This document shows positions 20,408 to 29,766 of a stretch of 64,000 nt of DNA, one piece after another. A program made the translations under genes and the position numbers. The DNA is from Porphyra umbilicalis (Eukaryota; Rhodophyta; Bangiophyceae; Bangiales; Bangiaceae), in assembly GCA_002049455.2 (NCBI GenBank), contig KV918912.1, forward strand, positions 113,307 to 177,306, given 5' to 3'. Under the pieces are notes generated by a model. It searched no databases. It saw nothing but the letters and a program-made list of their open reading frames with translations, and was not told the origin of the DNA. The stretch's first letter is position 1. The number at the start of each line of letters is the position of its first letter.

Positions 20408-22615
20408 TTGGGGGGACCGGACTACTCGGGTGTCCCGCGGGCACCCTCGGCGTCACGAGGTGGGACAGCGCCGAGAGCGCGTGTCCGGGGTTCTTCCCCC
20501 CTCTTCGCCGACCTCGTGCCCCGCCCACGGGTGGGGCTCTTCGGACTTCTAGGGGGCCCCGTCTCGCGGGGTCCGATGGCGTCGGCCGATGCGGCCCACG
20601 GTGCGGCCGCCATGGCGGTCGACAGTCGGGGCGGTGCCCCTGGTGACGTCCTCGGCGAGGAGGAGGAGATTGTCGGCACCCTGGCCTCCCTCCTGTCGGC
20701 TTCTTGGCCGACTCCCGCCGTCGTCGACGACTCTTTTCGCCGGTTCCCCTGGGACCTCGGGGGGTCCCTGGTGGAACAACGGTATGCGGTCCTTGAGGGC
20801 CGCCGCATGGTCCGTCTATGGACGACCATCCGGGCCAACTATGGCCCGTTGTACGCCGTTCCCGAGGGGACGGCAACGGACTTCCCCTTTCTCCGCCGCC
20901 AGGAGGACTGGCGGGTGTGTCAGGTGCTTCGCCATTTGGCGGAGCGTGACCTTCCCCCGGAAGTAGGCGATAAGCCCTACTTCTCGTGGGACTACTACCC
21001 TGGCACCCCCCCCAAGTTGAGGGAGGAGGACCGCGGGTACTTTGTACCCGGCGCCCTGGGGGAGTGGACGACTCGGACTACCCTGGGCGTCCTGGTGCTC
21101 CATGAGCAGCGGGAGGTCCAAGAAGTTCCGGTATCTCGGCGCAAGGCCTTGTATCCGATCGCCCCCCTTTGGTGGGCGTCGGTCGAGGTGCCGCGCGGTA
21201 TGGCCGCGCGGATGCCACAGATGGTGGCGCTGCGTGGCAGCAAGCTGATGGGAGTGGTCCTCGGGGGACCCTACCATATTATGTTGGCGACCCTTTGGGC
21301 CGCCGAGGTGGCCGACGTCTTCGTCGGCAGCATCCGCCATCATGGCCATCTGTGGCGTCTCCCCCTGGTCCTGCGGACGGCTTTTGTTGAGCTCACGGCC
21401 GAGCGACTGTGCTCGGCCGATCCGTCCGCTCGGCCCCTTTTGGAGGCCGGGTTAGAGCTCCTCCGCCTTAAGGAGGAGCATGGGAAGGAGTCGTGGCTCC
21501 TGCATGATGGGAGCCCCCGAGGGGTCTTCCGGTGTGCCAAGGTACTTGACGATGACGGGGTCTTGGTCCTCATGGAGGGCCTTGGTGACTCCACCCTCCC
21601 TTATGGGAGGGATGTCACTCACGAACTGCGTCTTCGTCTCCTTGATCGGGACCTGGCAACAGCCGGGCCGAACCGTTACGGTCCGGCGGCCCTTTTGGCT
21701 CCCCCGGCGGCACTGCCGGTGTCGCCCCCCGCGAGCTTCGCGGGGGTGCCGTATCCGGCCTCGCCCCTTGGGGGGGCGGTCTCTCGTCCTTATACCCCCC
21801 ATGGGGGTGTACGCTTTGGTCGGTCTCGCCGTGCCTACCCCGGAGGAGGGTCGGTTCCCCTTATTGGGGGACGTTCGGGTCCGCCGTTGGCGGCCCTTCC
21901 CTTGTTCTTGTGGGACGGGGCCGCCCAATTGGGGACCCCGCGGCCGGTGCGGCGCGCGGTGTGGGATGGCTTGGCCCGCTCCCTAGGGGAGCTTCCCCCG
22001 ATCCTTACCAACGGGGTGGATCACACCTTGATGATGGCCCTAAGCCGCACCTTGGTGCGGCTTCGCAACGAGATGGCCGTTATTGTGTCACGCCCTATGG
22101 GTGACCGAGAAGCCGACGTGCTGTACTCCTTGAGTACAGTCGACTCGATCCGCCGCCTCTTGGCGGAGGAGTATTGCGCGACCGTGGCCGAGACCAATAC
22201 CGTCTTGGCGGGATGGGCCATCCGCAACATGGCGTCACCCCCGGTTCCGGCCGGGGGTGGTATTTCGTCGGCGACGCTACAGCGGCCGCCGTCCCCTTCC
22301 CCACCCCACTACGGGGTGGGACCTAGCTCTTCTGTTCCGTCCCCTTATGGGGCGACCTTGGGTTCGGTAGCCCAGCCCCCTTATGAGGCGGGCTCGGGAT
22401 CGGCTACCCCGTCCCATTATGGGGCGGGCTCGGGATCGGCTACCCCCTCCCCTTATGGGGCGGGCTCTGGTGTCGCTATTCCTGTCCCTTATGGGACGGC
22501 GAGTGGTCCCTCGGCGACACCCTCGACCTTCTCGGGGCCGGGGTATCACTCGCGCGATGATGATCCCGGTCAGGGTTATAACCCTGACTTTGGTTCTCGC
22601 TCCGGGGGTTGGTGA
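20408..22615 (+). CDS. Antisense ORF of gypsy D, unknown protein
   Basis: A 735-codon uninterrupted frame on the strand opposite to gag-pol, between the 3' LTR and the end of pol. The first 56 codons are low-complexity. The ATG at 20576 (679 residues) looks a better start because an acidic, ordered protein follows. Residues about 80-410 look globular: Trp/Tyr-rich, with KPYFSWDYYPGTPPKLREED, LYPIAPLWWASVEVP and GPYHIMLATLWAAEVADVF. Residues about 520-620 are helical (DREADVLYSLSTVDSIRRLL). The tail has 12-residue repeats of PSPYGAGSGSAT type. No signal peptide, transmembrane segment, zinc motif or catalytic signature was recognised. AATAAA follows at 22735-22740. Function unknown. It is comparable in position to the antisense extra ORFs known from some plant gypsy elements. 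Confidence 0.75.
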   Translation: MGGPDYSGVPRAPSASRGGTAPRARVRGSSPLFADLVPRPRVGLFGLLGGPVSRGPMASADAAHGAAAMAVDSRGGAPGDVLGEEEEIVGTLASLLSASWPTPAVVDDSFRRFPWDLGGSLVEQRYAVLEGRRMVRLWTTIRANYGPLYAVPEGTATDFPFLRRQEDWRVCQVLRHLAERDLPPEVGDKPYFSWDYYPGTPPKLREEDRGYFVPGALGEWTTRTTLGVLVLHEQREVQEVPVSRRKALYPIAPLWWASVEVPRGMAARMPQMVALRGSKLMGVVLGGPYHIMLATLWAAEVADVFVGSIRHHGHLWRLPLVLRTAFVELTAERLCSADPSARPLLEAGLELLRLKEEHGKESWLLHDGSPRGVFRCAKVLDDDGVLVLMEGLGDSTLPYGRDVTHELRLRLLDRDLATAGPNRYGPAALLAPPAALPVSPPASFAGVPYPASPLGGAVSRPYTPHGGVRFGRSRRAYPGGGSVPLIGGRSGPPLAALPLFLWDGAAQLGTPRPVRRAVWDGLARSLGELPPILTNGVDHTLMMALSRTLVRLRNEMAVIVSRPMGDREADVLYSLSTVDSIRRLLAEEYCATVAETNTVLAGWAIRNMASPPVPAGGGISSATLQRPPSPSPPHYGVGPSSSVPSPYGATLGSVAQPPYEAGSGSATPSHYGAGSGSATPSPYGAGSGVAIPVPYGTASGPSATPSTFSGPGYHSRDDDPGQGYNPDFGSRSGGW
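22341..22510 (+). repeat. 36-bp coding tandem repeat in the antisense ORF
   Basis: About four to five copies of a 36-bp unit (GGCGGGCTCGGGATCGGCTA...), encoding a 12-residue Pro-Tyr-Gly-Ala-Gly-Ser repeat. The unit length keeps the antisense frame open. Confidence 0.85.
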
Positions 22616-22734
22616 CTTGTCACCAGGGGTGCTTGGCACCCCTGTCCCTCGGTCTTTGGTTGTGTTACCCTTCACCGCCCTCTTTAAAGGGAGGTGCCGC
22701 ACTGTGGGGGAGAGTGCGAAAGGGCCCCGTAGGG

Positions 22735-22740
22735 AATAAA
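22735..22740 (+). terminator. AATAAA between convergent reading frames
   Basis: A canonical polyadenylation hexamer 120 bp after the antisense ORF stop and 5 bp before the pol stop codon (22746, opposite strand). It would serve a plus-strand antisense transcript. Function inferred from sequence only. Confidence 0.55.
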
Positions 22741-22745
22741 GGGGT

Positions 22746-25700
22746 TTAGCCCCTCTTCTTTGTGACCTTTGTTTTTACGGCGGCCCGAGCGACTCGCAGG
22801 TCTTGTACCCTCTTCTTGACTTGGTCAGAGAAGTATACCCCTTCCCGCGTCAAGGCGGGGAGTTTAATTTTCTTCCAGAGACAGTATTTCCGGAGGGCTT
22901 CTCTCGGAAGAGAAGAGGCAAATTGCCACGTGGCTTCCCCTTCGGGAAACCCAAACCATTTGACTAAGAGCTTCAATTGCCCGTCATCATCCCACCCATG
23001 TTTGATAAATTTTTCAAACACGTATTCGGGACCATCCTTAAGGTGGGTCCCCTCCTTAAAGAGGGCCTGTGCCTTCAGGGCACGGGTCCACTTAGCATCC
23101 CTCGCCGGGGGCGTGAGAGCTCCAGTGACATGGTCACTGCTCACCGTCCTGATGCCCCTGGGGCTCTCTACCAGGAATCGGTACCCATCGGTCTGTAGTA
23201 CCATATAAGGCATCTGGGTCTTAAACCCAAGCTTCTTTGGCGAGCGGGAGTGGGCATCCAGATAGACCCAGTCCCCAGCTTTTAGCTGGTTATTCTTCTC
23301 TCGAGCGCGCGCGTCGAAGGCGCGCTTGTACGCTGCCTGGGCTTTCCCCAGATGCTCCCGGACCTTGGGAATGAGGGCCTTCAGGTCCTCAACATATTGT
23401 TCCGCCGCCGAGCTGGCGTCGACGGGTCGTTCCTCGGCCTGTCTTAGCCGAGGCATCCTCTCAATCCCAATCAGTTGGAGCCGCCTCGGGCTCACGAAAG
23501 CAAAGGGGATTTCCCCAGAGCTAGAATGGACCTGCGTATTGTACGCAGTTATCAAGAGGGACAGATGGCTGTCCCACTCGGCTTGGTGCTCTGCCACATA
23601 GCAGTGGAGCTGTCGAGCGAGGGTGCGGTTATACCGCTCCACCTGCCCGTTCGTCTGCGGGTGATAAGGCGAGGTATAGTTCGAGGCTATACCGAGCAAA
23701 CCCAGGATGCCCTGGTAATATACCGAGGCAAACTGCGGTCCGTTGTCCGTAAGGACATTGTCGGGGATGCCGTAGGCGGCAGCCCATGTATCTATAAAGG
23801 CTGATGCCACGGTCAGGGCCGTGGCTTCCCTCAGGGGGATCGCTCTTGTCAACTTCGTGAACCGGTCACAGATGACCAGGACGTGCTTGTGCCCCCCTCT
23901 AGAGGTGGGCAGTGGGCCCAACAGGTCCATGGCGAGCCCCGAGAAGGGCTTGTCGGCGGCGAACAACTTCATCACCGTCGTATGTTTTCTCTCTGAGAGA
24001 CGGTTCTTGGCGCACGCGGGGCATTGCTCCACGTGCTTGTACACGTCAACGACCATTGTAGGCCAGTACACATACCTACGGAGGGTGTTATACATCTTCC
24101 TCGAGCCGGGATGCCCGGCTAACACCGACTGGTGTTGGTGAGTTAGGAGGCGCTTCTTTAGCGCCTCGGGGATAACCACTTGGGTTTCCCGTCCGTACAC
24201 CGAGCGACGGCAGAGTAGCCCGTTCTTTTCTCGGAAGAAGAACGCCTGACGACTCCACGTGGGGTCGGGGGGCGAAAGAGCATCGAGCTCTTTAAGCCTG
24301 GCCTGGCAAAAGGTGTCCTCAGCCTGGCCCAGGATAATCTCTCGGGCCGTCAGGGCCCCCATAGGGGCCTCTTCCGGTGACGCTTCTTGTAAGACGTCAC
24401 TGGCCCGGGTCTCGACAGCTAGGACGGGGATGTCCTCGTCCAGGGGCGAGGTGTCCAAACCCTCTGTAGGGAGACGCGATAGCGCGTCTGCCACCTTGTG
24501 ATCCTTTCCCGGCTTATGCCGTATTTCATAATTGTACTCCGATAGTCGGAGTCGCCATCGGTTAATCCGAGCATTCGGACTCATACTAGTGAGAACCGAT
24601 AACAGGGCGCGGTGATCGCACCGCACCACAAATTCCGCACCTTCTAGGTAGGACCGTAAATAGGTCACAGCCCAGACGACGCCTAGCGCCTCGATCTCCG
24701 TGGCGAAATAGTTCTTCTCCGCAGGGAGAAGAGCACGGCTATAGTAGCCGATGGGGTGGTATTCCCCGTCGGACTGTTGTTGCTGTAGGCAACAACCCAG
24801 CTGTTCATAGCTGGCGTCGACATCGACGATATAATGCCCGTGCCTCCTGGGCAGGGCTAGGATAGGGGCGTCTAATAGACGTCCTCGGAGCATCTCAAAG
24901 GCGTCCGTCTCCTTCCCTGAGGGTGGAGGAAACTTCTTAGGAAGCTTGGTGCTTGTAAGCGCCGTTAGTGGCTTCGCTATCTTAGCGAAGCCTGCTACGA
25001 AGCGGCGATATACGCCGCACATACCCAGAAAGCTCTTCATCTGGGTTTGGGCTTCCGGATAACGGAGACCCCGAAGCGCCCGGAGGTTTTTCTCCAGGAC
25101 ATGTACCCGTCCTGGTCGGATCACATGACCAAGGTATTCCACTTCCTCCTGGAAGAAGTGGCACTTAGACGCCTTCAAGGTGACCCCTGCCTTCCCGAGC
25201 AGGGTCAGCACCTCATCAAGGTGCTGTATGTGTTCCTCGGGGGAACCCGAGAAAACAATCACATCATCCAGATACACCAAACATATCTGCCACTTCACGC
25301 CGGCCAGGATCATATCCATGGCGCGTTGAAAAGTCGCAGGGGCGTTGCACAACCCAAAGGGAAGGCGCACGCACTGCCACGCGCCCGAGTGGCACGTGAA
25401 AGCCGTGAGATGTTTGTCCTCCTCGGCTACTGGTATTAGCCAGTAACCCGCATTACAATCCAGGGTGGAGAACACCCTGGCGTCCCCTAGGGAGTCGATG
25501 CATTCATCCATCCGTGGGATGGGATAGGCATCCTTGATAGTCATTAAGTTGAGCTTTCTGTAATCGATACAGAAGCGTACCGAACCATCAGGCTTCGGTA
25601 CCATCACTACGGGGCTAGCCCATTCCCCACTTGCGGGCTCAATGACGTCCATCGAGCGCATACGCTCGACTTCACCCTTTTCTCTCTCCCGGGCCATCGG

Positions 25701-26337
25701 CCCGGCCTTGTACGGGTGTTGTCTCACGGGGACAGCCCCAGGCTTCAGTCGAATTCGGTGTTCCACCCCTCGATCTAAGCCGAGCTTTCCCTCCCAAAGG
25801 GAGGAATGCTTTTGGAGGAGGGCCTTTACGGGCCCCGACCACTCCGCCGGCACCGAAGAAACATCCACCTTCGGTAGAGGTGAACCCTCTACTCCCTTCG
25901 GGGGTGTAGCGGGCTCCTTGAGCTCGCTTTCCGAGACCTCGTACGTCGGCCCCTCGTGGGCGTCGATGTACCCGATGGTCATATCGGTGGTTAGCCGCAA
26001 CGGCGTAACACCCAGGTGCATCACCTGGATGGTTATGGGCTCGTCTGCCATCATTATGGCAGGGTCTTGGGCGATCTGTAGACCATGCTTGTGGTACAAA
26101 GGCGGTCGCCCTCTCACGAGGCCATGCCCCGTGTATGTACTTCTTACGGGAACATGGGCTATCGTCCCGGGTTGAACCCAGGTCTTCCGGGCCGGCTTCA
26201 GTTGAGCCGTTAGCCCCTCGGGGCAAGCACAGACCGCCGAAATGGAGGGATCGGGGCGTCCCCTAGGGGCTCCCCTCCGTCTGATCGGCACCTTGGTGCC
26301 GTCTAGGAGTTCCACATGTTGCTCCTGTGTTGCAATG
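22746..26337 (-). CDS. Gypsy D pol: RT, RNase H, integrase, chromodomain
   Basis: Intact 1,189 codons from the first ATG (26315), and the frame is open further upstream to the slippery A8. Domains by residue from that ATG: RT about 205-390 with KPDGSVRFCIDYR, LPFGLCNAPATFQ and catalytic YLDD (348-351); RNase H about 495-615 (DVDAS, then ATEIEALGVVWA, then DHRAL); integrase with zinc-binding H-H and C764/C767 (CPACAKNR), then D797, D857 (LTDNGPQF) and E893 (GQVERYNR) as the DDE triad; chromodomain near 1115-1165 (LLVKWFGFPEGEATW). All catalytic residues are present. It replicates the element through RNA and probably targets marked chromatin through the chromodomain. Expression is probably by -1 frameshift from protease. 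Confidence 0.95.
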
Positions 26338-26885
26338 TTTTTTTTGTCGCAACTTCAATAAAGGAGGTGCCCAAAATAGCTGGGACACTCATATTGTTCA
26401 CGACTCCGAAGGAGATGTTGGAGGTCTGACCCCCAAGGGTCACACCAAGACATACAGCTCCAACAATGGCCCCCATTGACATCATGGAACATCTTCGCGA
26501 GATCACCCAGCGGTTGTAGCGGGGTGTCGACCGGCAATAGCCGCCGGTCTATTAGCGTTGGGCCACTACCCGTATCCAATATAGCCCGGGTAGTGAGATC
26601 AAATCCTGCCGTCAGGAATAATCGGACGGCTAGTTGGTAACTAGAGGAGGGCATGAACGCGCAAGGCGTTCCCTTTGGGGGTCTCCCTTGGGAGGCCCCC
26701 ACTACTCGACTAGGCCGGTTTCTCCCGGCCCTACGAGATGACTTGCATCTCCGGTCGACTCCTTGCGTCTCCCGGGCGGGTGGGATAACCCCACCCGCTA
26801 CTCGTTTCCCGAGGGGGAGTTGTCCTCCTCGTCCTGCTCGGCCGCATCCCTCTCGGGGGAGGGTGAGTCGTCCGAGGACGACCAC
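26303..26885 (-). CDS. Gypsy D aspartic protease, frame broken once
   Basis: The frame at 26885-26355 contains RAILDTGSGPTLIDRRL, the active-site DTGS of retroviral-type proteases. After about 26480 the conserved continuation (AVCLGVTLGG...VPAILGTSFI, with the LGxxF flap-side motif) is in another frame, open to 26303. Either one base has been lost near 26480 or the sequence has an error. The continuation runs into the A8 at 26338-26345, where a -1 shift gives the pol frame. The product would process Gag-Pol. Confidence 0.8.
26338..26345 (-). promoter_or_regulatory. Candidate -1 frameshift site (A8)
   Basis: On the minus strand the protease frame reads ACA AAA AAA ACA, giving the slippery heptamer A AAA AAA. 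A -1 slip enters the frame that continues directly into pol, bypassing the TAG at 26303. Canonical form for retroelement frameshifting. A downstream pseudoknot was not modelled. Confidence 0.6.
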
Positions 26886-27193
26886 GGGGGACCAAAATGT
26901 TCCCTCACCGCCGCGACCGGTTGTCCCTTACGGACTTCCTCGTCCGCTTTGCGGCGCTCTTCGCACCGTTCCAGAAAGGCTTTGGTCAACAGAGCCTTTG
27001 TCCCCGCATCAAGGCGGGGACACTCTCTAATGAAATGCCCCCGCATGTTACATGCGAGACAGTTATTCGTCCGGGGTCGCCCGGGGCGACCCGCTTCTTC
27101 CCCCTTGGGGTTAGTACGTGGGGAAGGCCCTCGAGGCCCTTCTCCCACCTTAGCGGAAGCCCCTTGGGCCGGTCCTTGAGGGGCCTCCTTCAT
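26798..27193 (-). CDS. Gypsy D nucleocapsid-like ORF with CCHC knuckle
   Basis: 131 codons with one zinc knuckle CLACNMRGHFIREC (C-X2-C-X4-H-X4-C) in a basic Pro/Gly/Arg-rich context, then an acidic Ser/Glu tail. Its ATG overlaps the gag stop by 4 nt (ATGA at 27193-27190). It corresponds to the nucleocapsid end of Gag, here as a separate frame: either coupled reinitiation or a single frame mutation in an ancestral continuous gag. Confidence 0.85.
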   Translation of the reverse strand: MKEAPQGPAQGASAKVGEGPRGPSPRTNPKGEEAGRPGRPRTNNCLACNMRGHFIRECPRLDAGTKALLTKAFLERCEERRKADEEVRKGQPVAAVREHFGPPWSSSDDSPSPERDAAEQDEEDNSPSGNE

Positions 27194-28287
27194 CTCAGGG
27201 GGGCCCCATCGGGATGGACCTGCTTCCCCAGCTTTCGGGGGGTCCCTTCGGGGGGGTACACCTCCCCCACCTTAGGTGGGCCCCATCGGGAAGGACCCGG
27301 AGGAACTTGCCCCACCTGAGGTGGGGCTGTGACGGCCGCGGCTACGTATTTCCGCGGTGCTGGTCGAGCAGCACGACGCACCCGACGGGCCTCGGCCCGT
27401 CGGTCCTCTTCATCCTTCTGCTCCTGGAGGCGCCTTCGACAGACGTCCCCCTTCCGCTGGGCATATTGCACCAGCAGGTCCATTGGCATGTTGTGGGTAT
27501 TATGTTCGCGCACATCTGCGCGAATCTCCCAACCAAGCCCCTGCATGTAGCGACTTTTCATCTGTCCTTCCGTGTGAATGTATCCACACAGGCGACGTAA
27601 CCCCCGTAGGCGTACGTAGAATTCATTCTCTGTTTCCTCCGCCCCTTGGGCGGCCCCATGGAACATGGCATCTTGGTCGCTTAGCGACTGCTCATCCGCA
27701 TATTTGCGGAGGAGCCAGTTGATCAGTTCCAAGTAGGAGCTGACCTCTCCACTCCGCCCTCCTTGGAGGGACGGCATGATCGTATACAAGTCCCGTTTGA
27801 AATCACCCTTAGTGAACTCGGGAAGGAGATACAGGGCTCGGCCCTCCGAGACGTCATTGTCGTCACCCGCTTTTACGAAGCGGCTGAGAAATTCGAAGAC
27901 GCCTAAGGCGGGCGTCCCATCCCACTCTGCATCACGGCCAAAAGTGGCCGATACATCCTTACGCAGACGGCCTAGGCCGTGCGCCATGGTCCGGTCGTAC
28001 CGGATGTCGGTATTCGCCAAAGCATAAGTTGCGCAGTCTAAGACTGCAGCATAGCGGTCGTCCGCGGGGAAGATCTTCGGGGGAATCCGACGGTGGAATT
28101 CCCCTCCCAGCTCGTGCCCTAGGGCACAAGTGACCGATCGACGGGGCACATGTCGACCCCCGTCTCCCCCGGAGTACTCCCCATCCGAGGAGGAGGAACT
28201 CATGCGCCGACGTCGGCGCCGGGACCGTCTAGTGGTCCCGAGGGCTGTCTCGATGAGAGACAGTCGATCGTTCAACGGGCTAATCAA
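27190..28287 (-). CDS. Gypsy D gag (capsid)
   Basis: 365 codons with an Arg-rich N-terminus. A retrotransposon-gag helical core runs about residues 100-290: WDGTPALGVFEFLSRFVKAG, LYTIMPSLQGG, then EETENEFYVRLRGLRRLCGY (the typical Q/E-x2-N/S-F-Y-x-R-L-x2-L gag signature). The C-terminus is Pro-rich. It forms the virus-like particle coat. The start at 28287 is the first ATG of the ordered frame, and about 700 nt of leader separate it from the 5' LTR. Confidence 0.88.
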   Translation of the reverse strand: MISPLNDRLSLIETALGTTRRSRRRRRRMSSSSSDGEYSGGDGGRHVPRRSVTCALGHELGGEFHRRIPPKIFPADDRYAAVLDCATYALANTDIRYDRTMAHGLGRLRKDVSATFGRDAEWDGTPALGVFEFLSRFVKAGDDNDVSEGRALYLLPEFTKGDFKRDLYTIMPSLQGGRSGEVSSYLELINWLLRKYADEQSLSDQDAMFHGAAQGAEETENEFYVRLRGLRRLCGYIHTEGQMKSRYMQGLGWEIRADVREHNTHNMPMDLLVQYAQRKGDVCRRRLQEQKDEEDRRAEARRVRRAARPAPRKYVAAAVTAPPQVGQVPPGPSRWGPPKVGEVYPPEGTPRKLGKQVHPDGAPLR

Positions 28288-28477
28288 AGCGTCCTATGAA
28301 TCCCATCGGGCTGCCGATATGGCAGCCGCGTCTTGGGCCCCCGTTGGGGCCCGGTCACCACCTCCACGAGGAGGTGTTCGGGGAGGGCCGGCGGCTCTCG
28401 CCAGCCCGTCATATGGGCCCCATGGTAAACGGGGGACCGCTTGGTTCCGCCTACCCGGGGGTAGAGGAGATGGAGGC

Positions 28478-28640
28478 GGGAATTCCCCTCCGGCTCCACC
28501 CTCCACACCTCGGGGGGAAGGAGGTGGGAATTCCCTTCAACCTACGCCCCCCGCACCTTGGGGGGGAAGAGAAGGGAATACCCTTCCGCCTACATCCCCC
28601 GCTCCTTAGGGGGGGAGAGACGGGAATACCCTGCCGTCTC
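28478..28640. repeat. 48-bp tandem repeat in the gypsy D leader
   Basis: Three full and one partial copy of a 48-bp unit starting GGGAATTCCC or GGGAATACCC, with a C-rich then G-rich half. Each unit can fold on itself. It lies between the PBS and gag, where packaging or dimerisation signals normally sit; that role is inference. Confidence 0.8.
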
Positions 28641-28970
28641 CACCCCCGTCTCCCGGCGCGCCACGCTCCGGCATGGCGGTGCCGGCTTGACGCTCCCGCC
28701 GAGGAGGGATCCCTCCGGAATCCTGAGACCCCGAGCCCTCGCTGGCTCCGTCATGGTCGCCCCATGACGGGTTGCCGGCGCCCGGGGCGCCGGTCTCCGC
28801 CACCCCAGTGGTGTCCATGGCGGGAAGACTCCGTCCTCCTGCGGAAACAATCAATCCTCAAAGACGATCTCAACAGAACAGTCACACCCAAGGGCAAGAC
28901 AAAGCACAGCAGAACGACCACCGTGAGAACTGACACAGGGTAGATCCGACTGATCAAGAAGGGCCAGACC

Positions 28971-28992
28971 CTGTCCCCCGCTGATCCACCAA
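28971..28992 (-). promoter_or_regulatory. Gypsy D primer-binding site
   Basis: Next to the 5' LTR inner end, the minus strand reads TTTGGTGGATCAGCGGGGG. From the TGG onward it would pair with the 3' CCA end of a tRNA. The tRNA was not identified. Confidence 0.6.
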
Positions 28993-28993
28993 A

Positions 28994-29761
28994 TGTAGTG
29001 GTTTCTGCCCACAAAGCCGACGGGGCAAGGCCCCGTCAGAAATCCCAGCACAGGATGCGGAGCGACACAAAGGAGAAAGAACACAAACGCCTGGATCACA
29101 GGGCGCGGAGCGCACCAGAACGCCGGAACTAACGCAAACGCAACGCTGATTTATTCGAGTACGCACGATGACCCCAAAGCATACACTCATATACCCTCAG
29201 AAACAAGACGCAGGACGTGCACAATCCCGACCCAGGAATAGACGGTCGTAGGGGGGCCGGGGCCCGACGGGCCACGTTCCCTGATGAGGGGTCCTGGTGG
29301 CCCCTGCCACGGATCAAGGGACCCCCTTCCACTGGAAGAGAGATATGGTCCCAGGATTTAAGCCAGCTTGGACTGAAATTGCCCAATACATCACTAGGGA
29401 CTTATCCCCAGATTTTCAACTCTCCGATCGAAGTCCTCGTGGGATATCGATAGTGGCCGAGATCTCATCTCGGTCCCGGGCTTCTCCCCAGCCAGAGGAG
29501 CTTCCACAAGCTTCCAGGCTCCTCTAGGGGGCCCGGATCGAGAGGTCGCGTGGCCCCTCGTTCGCGTCAGGCCCTGTCCCCCCCTGCCTTCGGGCAAGGG
29601 GGATGTCAGACCCGAGGGTGGCCCTGAGAGCCACCTGGCAGGCGCCCCGAAGGGGCGCCGCACACCGCTCCCTCTAGGGGCATTGCGTGGGTGCTCGCGA
29701 CCCCCCCCCCGGCTCATACCGGGGGGATCGCGTCATCAGGGGAAAGGGGGTTTCCCCCACA
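28994..29761 (-). repeat. 5' LTR of gypsy D
   Basis: 768 bp, the same length as the other LTR. On the minus strand TATATG (plus 29188-29193) and AATAAA (plus TTTATT 29150-29155) repeat the promoter and poly(A) arrangement. It is followed by TSD ACCCC at 29762-29766. Confidence 0.93.
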
Positions 29762-29766
29762 ACCCC

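Larger units (their letters stand above)
19437..29761 (-). mobile_element. Gypsy D: full-length chromodomain LTR retrotransposon
   Basis: A 10,325-bp Ty3/gypsy element on the minus strand with 768-bp LTRs (19437-20204, 28994-29761) and TSD ACCCC on both sides (19432-19436, 29762-29766). LTRs differ at about 13 positions by eye (under 2%), so insertion is recent. Order on the minus strand: 5' LTR, PBS, leader with 48-bp repeats, gag, CCHC ORF, protease, RT, RNase H, integrase, chromodomain. Between pol and the 3' LTR lies a 735-codon frame on the opposite strand. It landed in the region of the SANT-like gene. Confidence 0.95.
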
